Notes under the pieces: generated by a model | Told to the model about the DNA's origin: nothing | Seen by the model: only the letters and a program-made list of their open reading frames with translations | The model's database searches: none | Made by a program: the position numbers and the translations under genes | NCBI GenBank assembly: GCA_031376305.1 | Contig: JANMDM010000026.1 | Span: 1-25,797 of the forward strand | DNA from: TMP-24 sp031376305 | Lineage (GTDB): Bacteria > Pseudomonadota > Alphaproteobacteria > Rhodobacterales > Rhodobacteraceae | Direction: 5' to 3' | DNA: 25,797 bases | In this document: one piece after another, positions 7,627 through 16,019 of the stretch | Position numbering within the stretch: the stretch's first letter is position 1 | How the letters are laid out: each line of letters begins with the position of its first letter

Positions 7627-8787
7627 TTGACCCAAGACACACACGCGCAAACTGATCCTGTTGAGCTGGCCGCAGCCCTGATCCGCTGCCCCAGCGTCAC
7701 CCCCGCCGAAGCCGGGGCGCTGACTCTGCTTGAGCGGTTACTATCGGGGGCGGGTTTTAATTGCACCCGTGTGGATCGCAACGGCATCCCCAACCTTTTC
7801 GCACGGTGGGGTCGGCAGGGGGCCAACCGCAGCTTTGGCTTTAACGGCCATACTGATGTGGTGCCGGTGGGCGACGCAGCAGCCTGGACCCATGATCCGT
7901 TCTGCGGCGACATCATTGACGGCTGGCTGTGGGGCCGCGGCGCCACAGACATGAAATCCGGCGTTGCTGCCTTTGTGGCGGCGGCAGTGGATTTTGTGCG
8001 CGATACCCCGCCCGACGGCGCAATCGTCCTGACGATCACCGGCGATGAGGAAGACGTGGGGGCCGACGGGACTGCCGCGATTCTTGACTGGATGAAAGCC
8101 AAAGGCGAGGCGATGAGCGTCTGTCTGGTCGGCGAACCCACTTGCCCCGACCGCATGGGCGAGATGATGAAGATCGGACGGCGCGGGTCACTGACCTGCC
8201 ATTTCGAGGCGCAAGGTGTGCAGGGCCACTCTGCTTATCCGCACCGGGCCAGGAATCCCTTGCACGCAATGGTGCGGCTGATGGACAGCTTGGCCAGCCA
8301 TGTGCTTGACGAAGGCACCGATCACTTTGAAGCCTCGTCCCTGGCGGTGACCACCATCGACACCGGCAACAAGGCCTCGAACGTCATTCCGGCCAAGGCA
8401 CGGGCCACCGTGAACATCCGTTTCAACGACGCGCATTCGTCGGCCAGCCTGTCGGACTGGCTGCGGGCCGAGGCGATGCAGGTGCAGGCCGATACCGGCG
8501 TCATCATTACGCTGGATATTCAGGTGACTGGCGAAAGCTTCGTGACACCGCCCGGCGATTTCGTTCGGTTGGTGGCGGGATCGGTCACGGCGGAAACCGG
8601 GGTCGCGCCGGTCTTGTCCACCTCGGGTGGAACGTCGGACGCGCGGTTTGTCAAGGATCACTGCCCGGTTGTCGAGTTCGGGCTGGTGGGCAAAACCATG
8701 CATCAGGTAGATGAACGGGTCGAGGTGCTGCAGATCCACCAGCTTAAAGCAATCTACAGCCGGGTTTTGCGCGATTACTTCGCATGA
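7627..8787 (+). CDS. dapE: Succinyl-diaminopimelate desuccinylase DapE (TTG start)
   Basis: DapE is a two-zinc M20-family hydrolase that removes succinate from N-succinyl-L,L-diaminopimelate, two steps after DapD. All ligand motifs are visible in the 386-residue product: GHTDVVP (H75, catalytic D77), GRGATDMKSG (bridging D108), TGDEEDVGADG (catalytic base E141, ligand E142), VGEPT (E170) and the C-terminal KTMHQVDE histidine. GGTSDARF is the usual substrate-binding motif. The start is TTG 7627, chosen because GGAGGA (7615-7620) lies six bases upstream and no ATG or GTG fits. The stop overlaps the start of the GNAT gene by four bases. Confidence 0.97.
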   Translation: MTQDTHAQTDPVELAAALIRCPSVTPAEAGALTLLERLLSGAGFNCTRVDRNGIPNLFARWGRQGANRSFGFNGHTDVVPVGDAAAWTHDPFCGDIIDGWLWGRGATDMKSGVAAFVAAAVDFVRDTPPDGAIVLTITGDEEDVGADGTAAILDWMKAKGEAMSVCLVGEPTCPDRMGEMMKIGRRGSLTCHFEAQGVQGHSAYPHRARNPLHAMVRLMDSLASHVLDEGTDHFEASSLAVTTIDTGNKASNVIPAKARATVNIRFNDAHSSASLSDWLRAEAMQVQADTGVIITLDIQVTGESFVTPPGDFVRLVAGSVTAETGVAPVLSTSGGTSDARFVKDHCPVVEFGLVGKTMHQVDERVEVLQIHQLKAIYSRVLRDYFA

Positions 8788-9206
8788 GCCATGTCATATC
8801 CGTAAGCACCGATATTGCCACCTGCCTTGGATTGCGCCGTCAGGTTTTCATCGAAGAACAGGGCGTGTCTGCGGCCGATGACGTGGATGGGCGCGACCCT
8901 GACGCGGTGCATCTGCTGGCAAGCGTGAATGGTCAACCGGTGGGCACTGCGCGGCTGTTGAACAAAGCCGAGACGGGTATGATCGGGCGCGTCTGCGTTT
9001 TGTCAAGCCAAAGGGGCAAGGGTCTTGGGGCGGCGCTGATCCGCGCGGCTGTTGCGGAATTCAGGGGCTGGCCGGGGATATCCAAGGTTAAACTGGGGGC
9101 GCAGACCCATGCACTTGGGTTTTATGAAAAGCTTGGGTTCGTGGCGTTTGGACCGGAATATGACGACGCTGGAATGCCCCACCGCGACATGAACCTGACG
9201 CTCTGA
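8784..9206 (+). CDS. GNAT-family N-acetyltransferase (ElaA/YjcF-like)
   Basis: A 140-residue GNAT enzyme expected to acetylate a small amine or peptide with acetyl-CoA. The N-terminal LRRQVFIEEQGVSAADDVDGRDPDA segment is typical of the ElaA/YjcF-like branch. The acetyl-CoA pyrophosphate loop is QRGKGLG at residues 76-82, after the beta-4 strand GRVCVLSS, and the C-terminal FYEKLGFVAFG is the usual beta-5/alpha-4 element. ATG 8784 overlaps the dapE stop by four bases (ATGA), so it is translationally coupled to dapE. Its substrate is unknown; coupling to dapE is only weak evidence for a link with lysine metabolism. Confidence 0.9.
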   Translation: MSHVISVSTDIATCLGLRRQVFIEEQGVSAADDVDGRDPDAVHLLASVNGQPVGTARLLNKAETGMIGRVCVLSSQRGKGLGAALIRAAVAEFRGWPGISKVKLGAQTHALGFYEKLGFVAFGPEYDDAGMPHRDMNLTL

Positions 9207-9248
9207 TATCGGGATGACGCCCCGTGCGCGGCATGGTAGTGGATCGCC

Positions 9249-11504
9249 ATGACACGCATTCCTTCCAAAGACGAACTCCTTGCCTGGATCGGCGAAAACC
9301 CCGGTTCCGCCGCCAAGCGCGACATTGCCAAAGCCTTTGGCATCAAGGGCGCCGCCCGGATCGAGCTGAAACGGCTGCTGAAAGAGCTTGAAGGCGAAGG
9401 CACCGTTGATCGCCGCCGAGGCAGCTACCGCGATCCCGAAAAGCTGCCACCGGTGACGATCCTGCTGATCTTGCCACCGGACAGCCATGGGGATCAATTC
9501 GCGCGGCCGATGGAATGGCAAGGCGATGCCCCCGAACCGCGCGTGTTGTTCGTGCCGCGTAAATCCGACGCGCCGGTGGCCGAAGGTGACCGCATTCTGG
9601 CGCGCATCATCGAGGTTACGGGCGAAAGCCATCAGTATGAGGCGCGGTTAATCCGCAAAATCGGTCTGAACCCGATCAAGATTGTGGGCGTTTTCCGCAA
9701 GGAAACCGAAGGCGGGCGGATCGTGCCGATCGACAAGGGCGCCGACAAAGAATGGCTGGTGGCCACCGACGCGACGCATGGTGCCAAGGACGGCGAATTG
9801 GTCGAGGCGGAACAGGCTGGCCCAAAGGGCCGATTGGGTTTGCCGCGCGCCCGTATCATCGAACGGCTTGGCAACCCCGGCGCGCCGAAATCCGTATCGC
9901 TGATCGCCATCCATCAGCACGGCATTCCCGATACCTTTCCCGACGCAGCCATCGCCGAAGCCGACGCAATGCAGCCAGCACCGCTTGGGGATCGTGAAGA
10001 CTTGCGGTCCTTGCCCTTCATCACCATCGACCCCGCCGATGCCCGCGACCGTGACGATGCGTGTTACGCCCATGCCGATGACGACCCCAAGAACCCAGAC
10101 GGCCATATCGTCTGGGTGGCTATCGCCGATGTCGCCCACTACGTCACCCCGCAGTCGGCCCTTGACCGTGAAGCCCGCCATCGTGGCAATTCCACCTATT
10201 TCCCCGACCGCGTGGTGCCGATGTTACCCGACCGGCTGTCAGGTGATTTGTGTTCACTGCACGAAAACGTTGACCGCGCGGTATTGGCCGTGCGCATGAA
10301 GCTCGATGCGCAGGGGCAGAAACTCTCGCACCGATTCACCAGGGGAATGATTTGTTCAGCCGCCAGTCTGGCCTATGAGGAAGTGCAGGCAGCGCAAGAC
10401 GGGCACCCTACTGACCGCTGCGCGCCCCTGTTGGCCGAAGGTATCGCGCCGCTTTATGCCGCCTATAGTGCCACAAAGATTGCCCGCGCCGCCCGCCAGC
10501 CGCTGGAACTTGATCTGCCCGAACGCAAGATCGAACTGACCGAGGATGGCCGCGTGAAATCGGTGGCCTTCAAGGACCGCTTCGACGCGCATAAGCTGAT
10601 CGAGGAATTCATGATCCTCGCCAATGTCGCGGCGGCGGAAGAGTTGATTCGGCTGAAGCGCCCGCTGCTCTACCGCATTCACGAAGAACCCGGCCCCGAC
10701 AAGCTGGATGCCTTGCGCGATGTGGCCGAGGCGTCGGGCTTCACGCTGGCCAAGGGGCAGGTGCTGAAAACTGCGCATCTGAATCGGCTTCTGGCACAGG
10801 CGCAGGGCACCGAATTCGACGAGTTGATGAATATCACCACGCTGCGATCAATGACCCAAGCCTACTACTTCCCGCAGAATTTCGGCCATTTCGGGTTGGC
10901 CCTGCGGTCTTACGCCCATTTCACTTCACCCATCCGCCGCTATTCCGACCTGATCGTGCACCGGGCGCTGGTGTCCGGCCATGGCTGGGGCAATGACGGC
11001 CTTAGCGCCCAAGACATCGAGATTTTGGAGGACACTGCCAAGGCCATCTCGGACACCGAGCGGCGCAGCATGACCGCCGAACGCGACACCAGCGATCGCT
11101 ATCTGGCCGCCTATCTGGCCGACCGGGTTGGCAGCGAATTCAGCGGTCGGATCAGTGGCGTTGCCCGCTTTGGCTGCTTTGTGAAGCTGGATGAAACCGG
11201 GGCCGACGGGCTGATCCCGATCCGCAGTCTGGGGCGCGAGTTTTTTCATCACGATCCCAAAACCCAGACTCTGATGGGCGCCGATACTGGACTGCTCATC
11301 AGCATTGGCCAACGTGTGACGGTGCGTCTGGCGGAGGCGGTGCCGGTGACCGGCGGGCTGATGCTGGAACTGCTGGAGATCAATGGCCAAGGCATGCCCG
11401 GCGGCCCATCCGCCAAACGCGGACGGCGGTCGCCACGCAAGCCCGGATTGGCCGGGACCAAATCGGCCAAGGTCCAACGCAACGTCGAACGGCGTCGGCG
11501 CTGA
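9249..11504 (+). CDS. rnr: Ribonuclease R (3'-5' exoribonuclease, RNB family)
   Basis: RNase R degrades structured RNA 3' to 5', acting in mRNA decay, rRNA quality control and trans-translation. The 751-residue product shows an N-terminal winged-helix region (about 1-75), cold-shock-type beta-barrels, the RNB catalytic domain starting about residue 252, an S1 domain at about 628-710 (SEFSGRISGVARFGCFVKL) and a basic C-terminal tail (KRGRRSPRKPG...VERRRR) like that used for ribosome/RNA contact. The metal-binding cluster ITIDPADARDRDDA gives D261, D267, D269 and D270, with the spacing of the E. coli catalytic aspartates. HFTSPIRRYSDLIVHRAL is the conserved RNB end motif. The start is ATG 9249; it sits 42 bases after the GNAT gene. 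Confidence 0.97.
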   Translation: MTRIPSKDELLAWIGENPGSAAKRDIAKAFGIKGAARIELKRLLKELEGEGTVDRRRGSYRDPEKLPPVTILLILPPDSHGDQFARPMEWQGDAPEPRVLFVPRKSDAPVAEGDRILARIIEVTGESHQYEARLIRKIGLNPIKIVGVFRKETEGGRIVPIDKGADKEWLVATDATHGAKDGELVEAEQAGPKGRLGLPRARIIERLGNPGAPKSVSLIAIHQHGIPDTFPDAAIAEADAMQPAPLGDREDLRSLPFITIDPADARDRDDACYAHADDDPKNPDGHIVWVAIADVAHYVTPQSALDREARHRGNSTYFPDRVVPMLPDRLSGDLCSLHENVDRAVLAVRMKLDAQGQKLSHRFTRGMICSAASLAYEEVQAAQDGHPTDRCAPLLAEGIAPLYAAYSATKIARAARQPLELDLPERKIELTEDGRVKSVAFKDRFDAHKLIEEFMILANVAAAEELIRLKRPLLYRIHEEPGPDKLDALRDVAEASGFTLAKGQVLKTAHLNRLLAQAQGTEFDELMNITTLRSMTQAYYFPQNFGHFGLALRSYAHFTSPIRRYSDLIVHRALVSGHGWGNDGLSAQDIEILEDTAKAISDTERRSMTAERDTSDRYLAAYLADRVGSEFSGRISGVARFGCFVKLDETGADGLIPIRSLGREFFHHDPKTQTLMGADTGLLISIGQRVTVRLAEAVPVTGGLMLELLEINGQGMPGGPSAKRGRRSPRKPGLAGTKSAKVQRNVERRRR

Positions 11505-11539
11505 CTTGCCACGTACCGACGCGCGGAGCTTTCCAGATC

Positions 11540-11553
11540 ACTCCGGCCGGAGT
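11540..11553. repeat. 14-bp perfect palindrome between rnr and the transglycosylase gene
   Basis: ACTCCGGCCGGAGT is a self-complementary 14-mer placed 36 bases after the rnr stop and 40 bases before the next ATG. It is followed by ATGCTTTTGG, so it could be a short weak terminator for rnr, or an operator for the transglycosylase gene. With no spacer, a hairpin would lose its central pairs, which favours a protein-binding site slightly. Confidence 0.4.
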
Positions 11554-11593
11554 ATGCTTTTGGCAAATCAACAAAGACGCGAGCGGTACTCAC

Positions 11594-12868
11594 ATGCACT
11601 ATCTTTTAGCGGGTCTTGCGCTTTCGCTGGCGCTTGGTTCCTTGCCAGCCGCAGGGGCGGGTGCCGTTGCCAGCCATACCAGTTTTGGCCCCGCCGCCAC
11701 AGGAGAAGACATGCCGTCAGGTCCGGAAAGGCTCATTACTGTCGGCTCTCAGGGGGGGTTCAGCAATTGGGTTGCTGGGTTTCGCGGCCGGGCGCTGGCG
11801 CATGGCATTGACGGGCAGGTTTTCGATGCGGCCTTCGCTGGCGTCATTTTCAATGCCGAGATAATTGATAAAGACCGCAATCAAAGCGAATTCGTCAAGC
11901 CGATCTGGGATTACCTCGATTCCGCAGTGTCGGACAAACGGGTTGCCAATGGCAAGGCGGCGTTGAAGGAACATCACAAGCTTCTGGAGGCGATCGAGGC
12001 GCAGTTCGGCGTCGACAAGGAAGTGGTGGTAGCAATCTGGGGGCTGGAAAGCGCTTACGGCGAAAACCGCGGCGACCGGCCCTTGATCCAGTCACTGGCA
12101 ACCTTGGCATATAATGGGCGGCGCGGGTCGTTTTTTGAGCAGCAATTGATTGCAGCCTTGAAAATCATCCAAGCCGGCAATGTCGCCCCCGCCGATATGA
12201 CAGGAAGTTGGGCCGGGGCGATGGGGCACACACAATTCATTCCGACCTCGTATCTTGCTTTCGCCGTCGATTTTACCGGCGACGGCAGGCGCGACATCTG
12301 GTCAGACAACCCTGCCGATGCGTTGGCATCAACGGCCGCCTATCTGGCGCGGTCAGGATGGCAACAAGACCAGCCATGGGGAATCGAAGTGCAGCTGCCC
12401 GCTGATTTCAACTTTGCGCTTTCGGGTGATCGCGTAAAGAAGTCTGCGTCTGACTGGGCGGCTCTGGGTGTCCGCGATGTCACTGGCGGCACGGTGGGCA
12501 ATCACGGCACCGCCTCAATCCTTCTCCCCGCTGGGGCGCGTGGTGCGGCCTTCATGATCTTTCCGAACTTTCGTGCCATCGAGCATTACAACGCCGCCGA
12601 TGCCTATGTGATTGGCGTTGGCCACCTTGCCGACCGGCTGAAAGGTGGCGCACCAATTCAGGCAGCGTGGCCGCGCGAGGATCGGGCATTGGTTCTGACG
12701 GAACGCCAGGAATTGCAGGAACGGCTGTCTGCGGCGGGGTTTGATACCGGCGGCGTTGACGGCAAAATCGGCCCGAAGACCATCGCGGCGGTCAAGGCCT
12801 TTCAGCACACCCAGGGCATGATCGCGGATGGTTATGCCAGCCTTGATCTGCTGACGCGGCTCAGGTGA
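11594..12868 (+). CDS. Secreted lytic murein transglycosylase, MltB type, with peptidoglycan-binding domain
   Basis: A 424-residue periplasmic enzyme that cleaves the MurNAc-GlcNAc bond of peptidoglycan to form 1,6-anhydro products. It starts with a signal peptide (hydrophobic to about residue 20, cleavage near AGA) and has no lipobox cysteine, so it is soluble rather than a lipoprotein. The SLT_2/MltB catalytic domain spans about residues 55-345, with the catalytic glutamate E152 in IWGLESAYGENRG and the family segments AMGHTQFIPTSYL and FTGDGRRDIW. A PG_binding_1 domain (about 365-424) ends the protein, with LQERLSAAGFDTGGVDGKIGPKT. Only a weak ribosome site precedes the ATG. Confidence 0.95.
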   Translation: MHYLLAGLALSLALGSLPAAGAGAVASHTSFGPAATGEDMPSGPERLITVGSQGGFSNWVAGFRGRALAHGIDGQVFDAAFAGVIFNAEIIDKDRNQSEFVKPIWDYLDSAVSDKRVANGKAALKEHHKLLEAIEAQFGVDKEVVVAIWGLESAYGENRGDRPLIQSLATLAYNGRRGSFFEQQLIAALKIIQAGNVAPADMTGSWAGAMGHTQFIPTSYLAFAVDFTGDGRRDIWSDNPADALASTAAYLARSGWQQDQPWGIEVQLPADFNFALSGDRVKKSASDWAALGVRDVTGGTVGNHGTASILLPAGARGAAFMIFPNFRAIEHYNAADAYVIGVGHLADRLKGGAPIQAAWPREDRALVLTERQELQERLSAAGFDTGGVDGKIGPKTIAAVKAFQHTQGMIADGYASLDLLTRLR

Positions 12869-12902
12869 GGATCTGACTCCTGCTGCGTCTCACGATCTGG
12901 CT

Positions 12903-12925
12903 GGGTATTTGGGCCAGAAAGAAAG
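12903..12925 (+). repeat. Copy 1 of a GTATTTG...GAAAGAAA intergenic motif
   Basis: GGGTATTTGGGCCAGAAAGA begins 35 bases after the transglycosylase stop. A related sequence occurs on the minus strand at 23501-23523, also downstream of a gene in the sense direction. From memory, similar GTATTTG/AAAGAA motifs are frequent after genes in Rhodobacterales; this was not checked here. Confidence 0.4.
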
Positions 12926-12963
12926 CGGAGCTGTTGCGGTTCGCTCTGCGCGGCAAGCAAAAT

Positions 12964-12985
12964 GGCCGCCCGTGTTAGGGCGGCC
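12964..12985. terminator. Bidirectional terminator between the transglycosylase gene and gabT
   Basis: GGCCGCCC (12964-12971) and GGGCGGCC (12978-12985) form a perfect 8-bp GC stem with the 6-base loop GTGTTA. Read on the minus strand, as for gabT, the stem is followed by ATTTTGCTT, a good T-rich tail; on the plus strand it is followed by GTTTCG. It sits 23 bases after the gabT stop and is best read as the gabT terminator, probably also ending plus-strand transcription. Confidence 0.75.
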
Positions 12986-13008
12986 GTTTCGTCAGAACGG
13001 AAGGTGGC

Positions 13009-14286
13009 TCAGACCTTACGGGCGGCGTGGATTGCCTCGTCAAGCTTGCCAAGCGCCTCGTTGAAGACGCCGTCCTGAATGGTGATCGGCGACAGGAAGC
13101 GGATGACGTTGCTATAGACACCACAGGTCAGCAGCAGCAAGCCACGGCTCAGCGCCTCTAGCCGGACTTTGCCGGCAAAATCCGCTGACGGCTTGCCGGT
13201 GGCGACGTCCCTGAACTCTACGGCGTTCATAAAGCCGGGGCCGCGGATATCCATGATTTCCGGCACATCATCGCGCAAGCTAGCGAGGTGCTGTTTCAGG
13301 CGCGAGCCCAGCTGGTTGGCACGGTCACAAAGGTTTTCTTCGGCGATCACGTCAAGCACCGCATTGGCGGCGGCAATGCCGATCGGGCTGCCTCCGTAAG
13401 TGCCGCCAAGACCACCGGGGGCCGGGGCGTCCATGATCTCGGCGCGGCCAGTGACGGCGGCCAGCGGGAAACCACCAGCCAGCGACTTGGCCATCGTGGT
13501 CAGGTCGGGCTGCGCATCGTGATGCTCCATCGCGAACATTTTTCCAGTGCGGGCAAAGCCGGTCTGCACCTCATCCGCGATCAGCAAGATGCCGTGTTGG
13601 TCGCAAATGGCGCGCAGCTTTGACATGAATTCGCGGGGGGCCTCATAGAAGCCGCCTTCGCCTTGCACAGGCTCAAGAATGATGGCAGCGACACGGGCCG
13701 GATCAACGTCGGCCTTGAACAGGTAGTTCAGGGCCTCGATCGACTGATCTACTGTGACACCGTGCAGCGGCACCGGAAACGGAACGTGAAATACGTCGTT
13801 TGGCATGGCACCAAAGCCGACTTTATAGGGCACGACCTTGCCGGTCAGTGCCATGCCCATGAAGGTGCGGCCATGGAAGGCCCCGGTAAAAGCGATCACA
13901 GCCTGACGGCCAGTCGCGGCGCGGGCGATCTTGATGGCGTTTTCGACGGCTTCGGCGCCGGTGGTCACAAAGATCGACTTTTTCTCGCCCTTGCCCGGTA
14001 CCATGGCGTTCAGCCGTTCCGCCAGTCGAACATAGTTTTCATAGGGAACAACCTGATGGCAGGTGTGGGTGAAATGATCGATCTGATCCTTCACCGCGGC
14101 GATGACCTTCGGGTGCCGATGGCCAGTGTTCAACACCGCAATGCCAGAGGCAAAGTCGATATAGCGGTTGCCTTCCTTGTCCCAGATCTCGGAATTCTCG
14201 GCGCGGTCGACGTAGATCTGGGTCATCACACCCACACCGCGCGACATGGCGGATTTGCGGCGGGCTTCGATTTCGGCGTTTTTCAT
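13009..14286 (-). CDS. gabT: 4-aminobutyrate-2-oxoglutarate aminotransferase
   Basis: A class-III PLP aminotransferase that moves the amino group of GABA to 2-oxoglutarate, giving succinate semialdehyde and glutamate. The 425-residue length matches E. coli GabT (426). The PLP lysine is K267 in TTMAKSLAGGFPL, the pyridine-nitrogen aspartate is D238 in LLIADEVQTGFARTG, and FVTTGAEAVENAIKIARA is the cofactor-phosphate segment. The start is ATG 14286 (MKNAEIEARRKSAMSRG), preceded by GGGAAGAAG; an upstream in-frame start at 14406 would add 40 residues unlike the family. No succinate-semialdehyde dehydrogenase or GabR/PuuR-like regulator is adjacent, so 5-aminovalerate or another omega-amino acid remains possible as substrate. 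Confidence 0.93.
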   Translation of the reverse strand: MKNAEIEARRKSAMSRGVGVMTQIYVDRAENSEIWDKEGNRYIDFASGIAVLNTGHRHPKVIAAVKDQIDHFTHTCHQVVPYENYVRLAERLNAMVPGKGEKKSIFVTTGAEAVENAIKIARAATGRQAVIAFTGAFHGRTFMGMALTGKVVPYKVGFGAMPNDVFHVPFPVPLHGVTVDQSIEALNYLFKADVDPARVAAIILEPVQGEGGFYEAPREFMSKLRAICDQHGILLIADEVQTGFARTGKMFAMEHHDAQPDLTTMAKSLAGGFPLAAVTGRAEIMDAPAPGGLGGTYGGSPIGIAAANAVLDVIAEENLCDRANQLGSRLKQHLASLRDDVPEIMDIRGPGFMNAVEFRDVATGKPSADFAGKVRLEALSRGLLLLTCGVYSNVIRFLSPITIQDGVFNEALGKLDEAIHAARKV

Positions 14287-14520
14287 GAGCTTCTTCCCGT
14301 TGGTGGCTGCGGGCGGCGCAGGTCGCCCGCTTACCCTGAGTCTTTGATCATATTTGTGAAGGTTTACATGCCGCCGTCGAAACCCGCAAGCGAAGCGCGC
14401 AGACACAAAAGGGTTAGTACGGCCCGGCCCGTTTTCCCGTCATGTCAAAAGCTACACTTTTCACGCAACCCGCATTGAGGCACAAGGAACCTGGCCGCCT
14501 CTGGCCCGAAGGACCTTGCC
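14287..14520. promoter_or_regulatory. Divergent intergenic region, gabT / NYN gene
   Basis: This 234-base region separates the divergent gabT and NYN-OST-HTH genes and must hold both promoters. In the gabT leader a hairpin is visible: GCGGGCG (14309-14315) pairs with CGCCCGC (14324-14330) around an 8-base loop, 23 bases before the gabT start. AAGGA lies seven bases before the ATG of the NYN gene. No convincing promoter boxes, tRNA or small gene were found. Confidence 0.4.
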
Positions 14521-15279
14521 ATGCCCGACCCCCGCGCCCCGCGCCTTGCTGTTCTGATTGATGCTGACAATGTGCCGGCGGGTTACGCCGAGGCAATCTT
14601 TGAAGAAATCGCGGCGCTGGGCGAAGCTTCAGTGCGACGAATTTACGGAGATTGGTCTGCGGCCCGATTGGGGGCCTGGGCGCGCAAGGTGGCGGCACTG
14701 GGGCTGGTGGCGGATCAACAATTCTCAAACACCAGGGGCAAAAATGCCAGCGACATCGGGCTGGTGATTGCGGCGATGGATTTCCTGCATTCGGGGCTGT
14801 TCGACGGTTTCGTACTGGTGTCGTCGGACAGCGATTTCACCCGGCTGGCCGCACGTATCCGTGAGCAGGGGCTGGATGTTTACGGCATTGGCGAGAAGAA
14901 GACGCCGGAAGCCTTTCGCATGGCCTGCAAACGCTTCATCTATGTTGAGAACCTTGGGGCAGAGGAGCCGGTGCGCGAGGTGCCGCGCCCGGACCGCGCG
15001 GGGCATGCGCCCGAACAGCAGGCGGAATCCGCCCCGCGTGGCGCCAAGGAATCGCCCGCCAAGGCCATTCCGCTGATCATCGCCGCGATGCGGGCAATCG
15101 ACCCCGAAGGCGAGTGGTATTCTCTGGGCCAGATCGGCCAATACATCACCCAAGGCGCCCCTGATTTCGACACGCGCACCTACGGGGCCGCCAAGCTGTC
15201 GGATCTGGTCCGCAAAATCAGCCGGTTCGAGGTGAAACCGGGACCGGGCGGGCAGTTGCTGGCGCGGGATGTGGCCTGA
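14521..15279 (+). CDS. NYN-domain (PIN-like) ribonuclease fused to an OST-HTH/LOTUS domain
   Basis: A 252-residue two-domain protein. Residues about 8-150 are a NYN/LabA-type PIN-like fold, with the acidic metal site visible as LIDADN (D14, D16), the Asp of NASDIGLVIAAMD and VLVSSDSDFT; the last motif is characteristic. These folds are usually metal-dependent RNases. After a linker rich in Pro/Glu/Arg (about 153-177), residues about 178-250 form an OST-HTH/LOTUS domain (IPLIIAAMRAIDPEGEWYSLGQIGQYI...FDTRTYGAAKLSDLVRKI), a winged-helix module linked to RNA or G-quadruplex binding. The same pairing occurs in animal MARF1. A cytoplasmic RNA-processing or RNA-decay role is inferred; no bacterial target is known to me. 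It stands alone, convergent with the TetR gene. Confidence 0.9.
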   Translation: MPDPRAPRLAVLIDADNVPAGYAEAIFEEIAALGEASVRRIYGDWSAARLGAWARKVAALGLVADQQFSNTRGKNASDIGLVIAAMDFLHSGLFDGFVLVSSDSDFTRLAARIREQGLDVYGIGEKKTPEAFRMACKRFIYVENLGAEEPVREVPRPDRAGHAPEQQAESAPRGAKESPAKAIPLIIAAMRAIDPEGEWYSLGQIGQYITQGAPDFDTRTYGAAKLSDLVRKISRFEVKPGPGGQLLARDVA

Positions 15280-15309
15280 GGGTCTGGCGGTCGAACCAGG
15301 CAACAAGTT

Positions 15310-15936
15310 TCAGACCGCCTTGACCCCATAACGCGCCAGAAACATCTCGACGGCGGACCTGCCGACGTGGTCACGGTCCGCTGATGTGAAATTGAGCTTT
15401 ACCCCGAAGATCACGCTGGGGAAGATGCCGGCTTTGCACAGCTCGGCGAATTGGTCGGCGGCCAAAAGCGTGTCGTCGATGGCCAGCTCGCCCCGCGCCA
15501 CCGCACCGTCAAGATAGGCGGCGATGCGGTCGCGAATCAATGCCGGACCGCTTTCGTAGAATTGCTGGCCAAGCTCGGGAAAGCGTACAGCCTCGGCCAC
15601 GCAGATGCGAAAGACGCTGCGGCCGAACTCCGACAAGAAGAAGTCGATGATGCGCCGCGCGGCGGCCGGCAGCACGCAATTGGGAGGGGCGGTCGGTCCG
15701 ATAAGCTCTTCCGCCTCGTCCGCCTGACGTCTGCACTCGCGTTTGGCCACTTCGACGAACAGGATGCGTTTGTCAGCGAAGTAGCTGTAAAGCGTGGCTT
15801 TCGACACACCGGCGGCGCGGGCGATGTCATCAACCGAAGCACCCTCGAAACCGTCGCGCAAAAAAACCGTCCTGGCACCTTCCAGCACCTGATCGAATTT
15901 GCGGCCTTTGCGGATCGCCAGAACTTCAACGGTCAT
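15310..15936 (-). CDS. TetR/AcrR-family repressor (linked to secreted peptide and mbfA)
   Basis: A 208-residue TetR-type regulator. The N-terminal helix-turn-helix is clear: ASVDDIARAAGVSKATLYSYFADKR, preceded by ILEGAR-like helix 1 (VLEGARTVFLRDGFEG). The C-terminal ligand-binding half is helical and resembles the AcrR C-terminal class. The start is ATG 15936, with GGGAAGGG about six bases upstream; extending to 16023 adds an implausible Pro-rich tail. It lies 83 bases downstream of the 59-residue secreted-peptide gene in the same direction, and both are divergent from mbfA. Three copies of a TetR-operator-like motif in the upstream intergenic region suggest autoregulation and possibly control of mbfA. 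The ligand is unknown. Confidence 0.9.
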   Translation of the reverse strand: MTVEVLAIRKGRKFDQVLEGARTVFLRDGFEGASVDDIARAAGVSKATLYSYFADKRILFVEVAKRECRRQADEAEELIGPTAPPNCVLPAAARRIIDFFLSEFGRSVFRICVAEAVRFPELGQQFYESGPALIRDRIAAYLDGAVARGELAIDDTLLAADQFAELCKAGIFPSVIFGVKLNFTSADRDHVGRSAVEMFLARYGVKAV

Positions 15937-16019
15937 GTCGCCCTTCCCTGCCCCAAGGCGATGATAGCCCGCGCAGCGTGGCGCGGGCAAGGGTGGGGAA
16001 AATGGGCGGGCGTTTTGGC

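Noticed and set aside
13663..14478. 271-residue plus-strand frame opposite gabT
   Set aside because: It mirrors the gabT coding sequence, has no domain, and gabT contains all catalytic motifs on the other strand.
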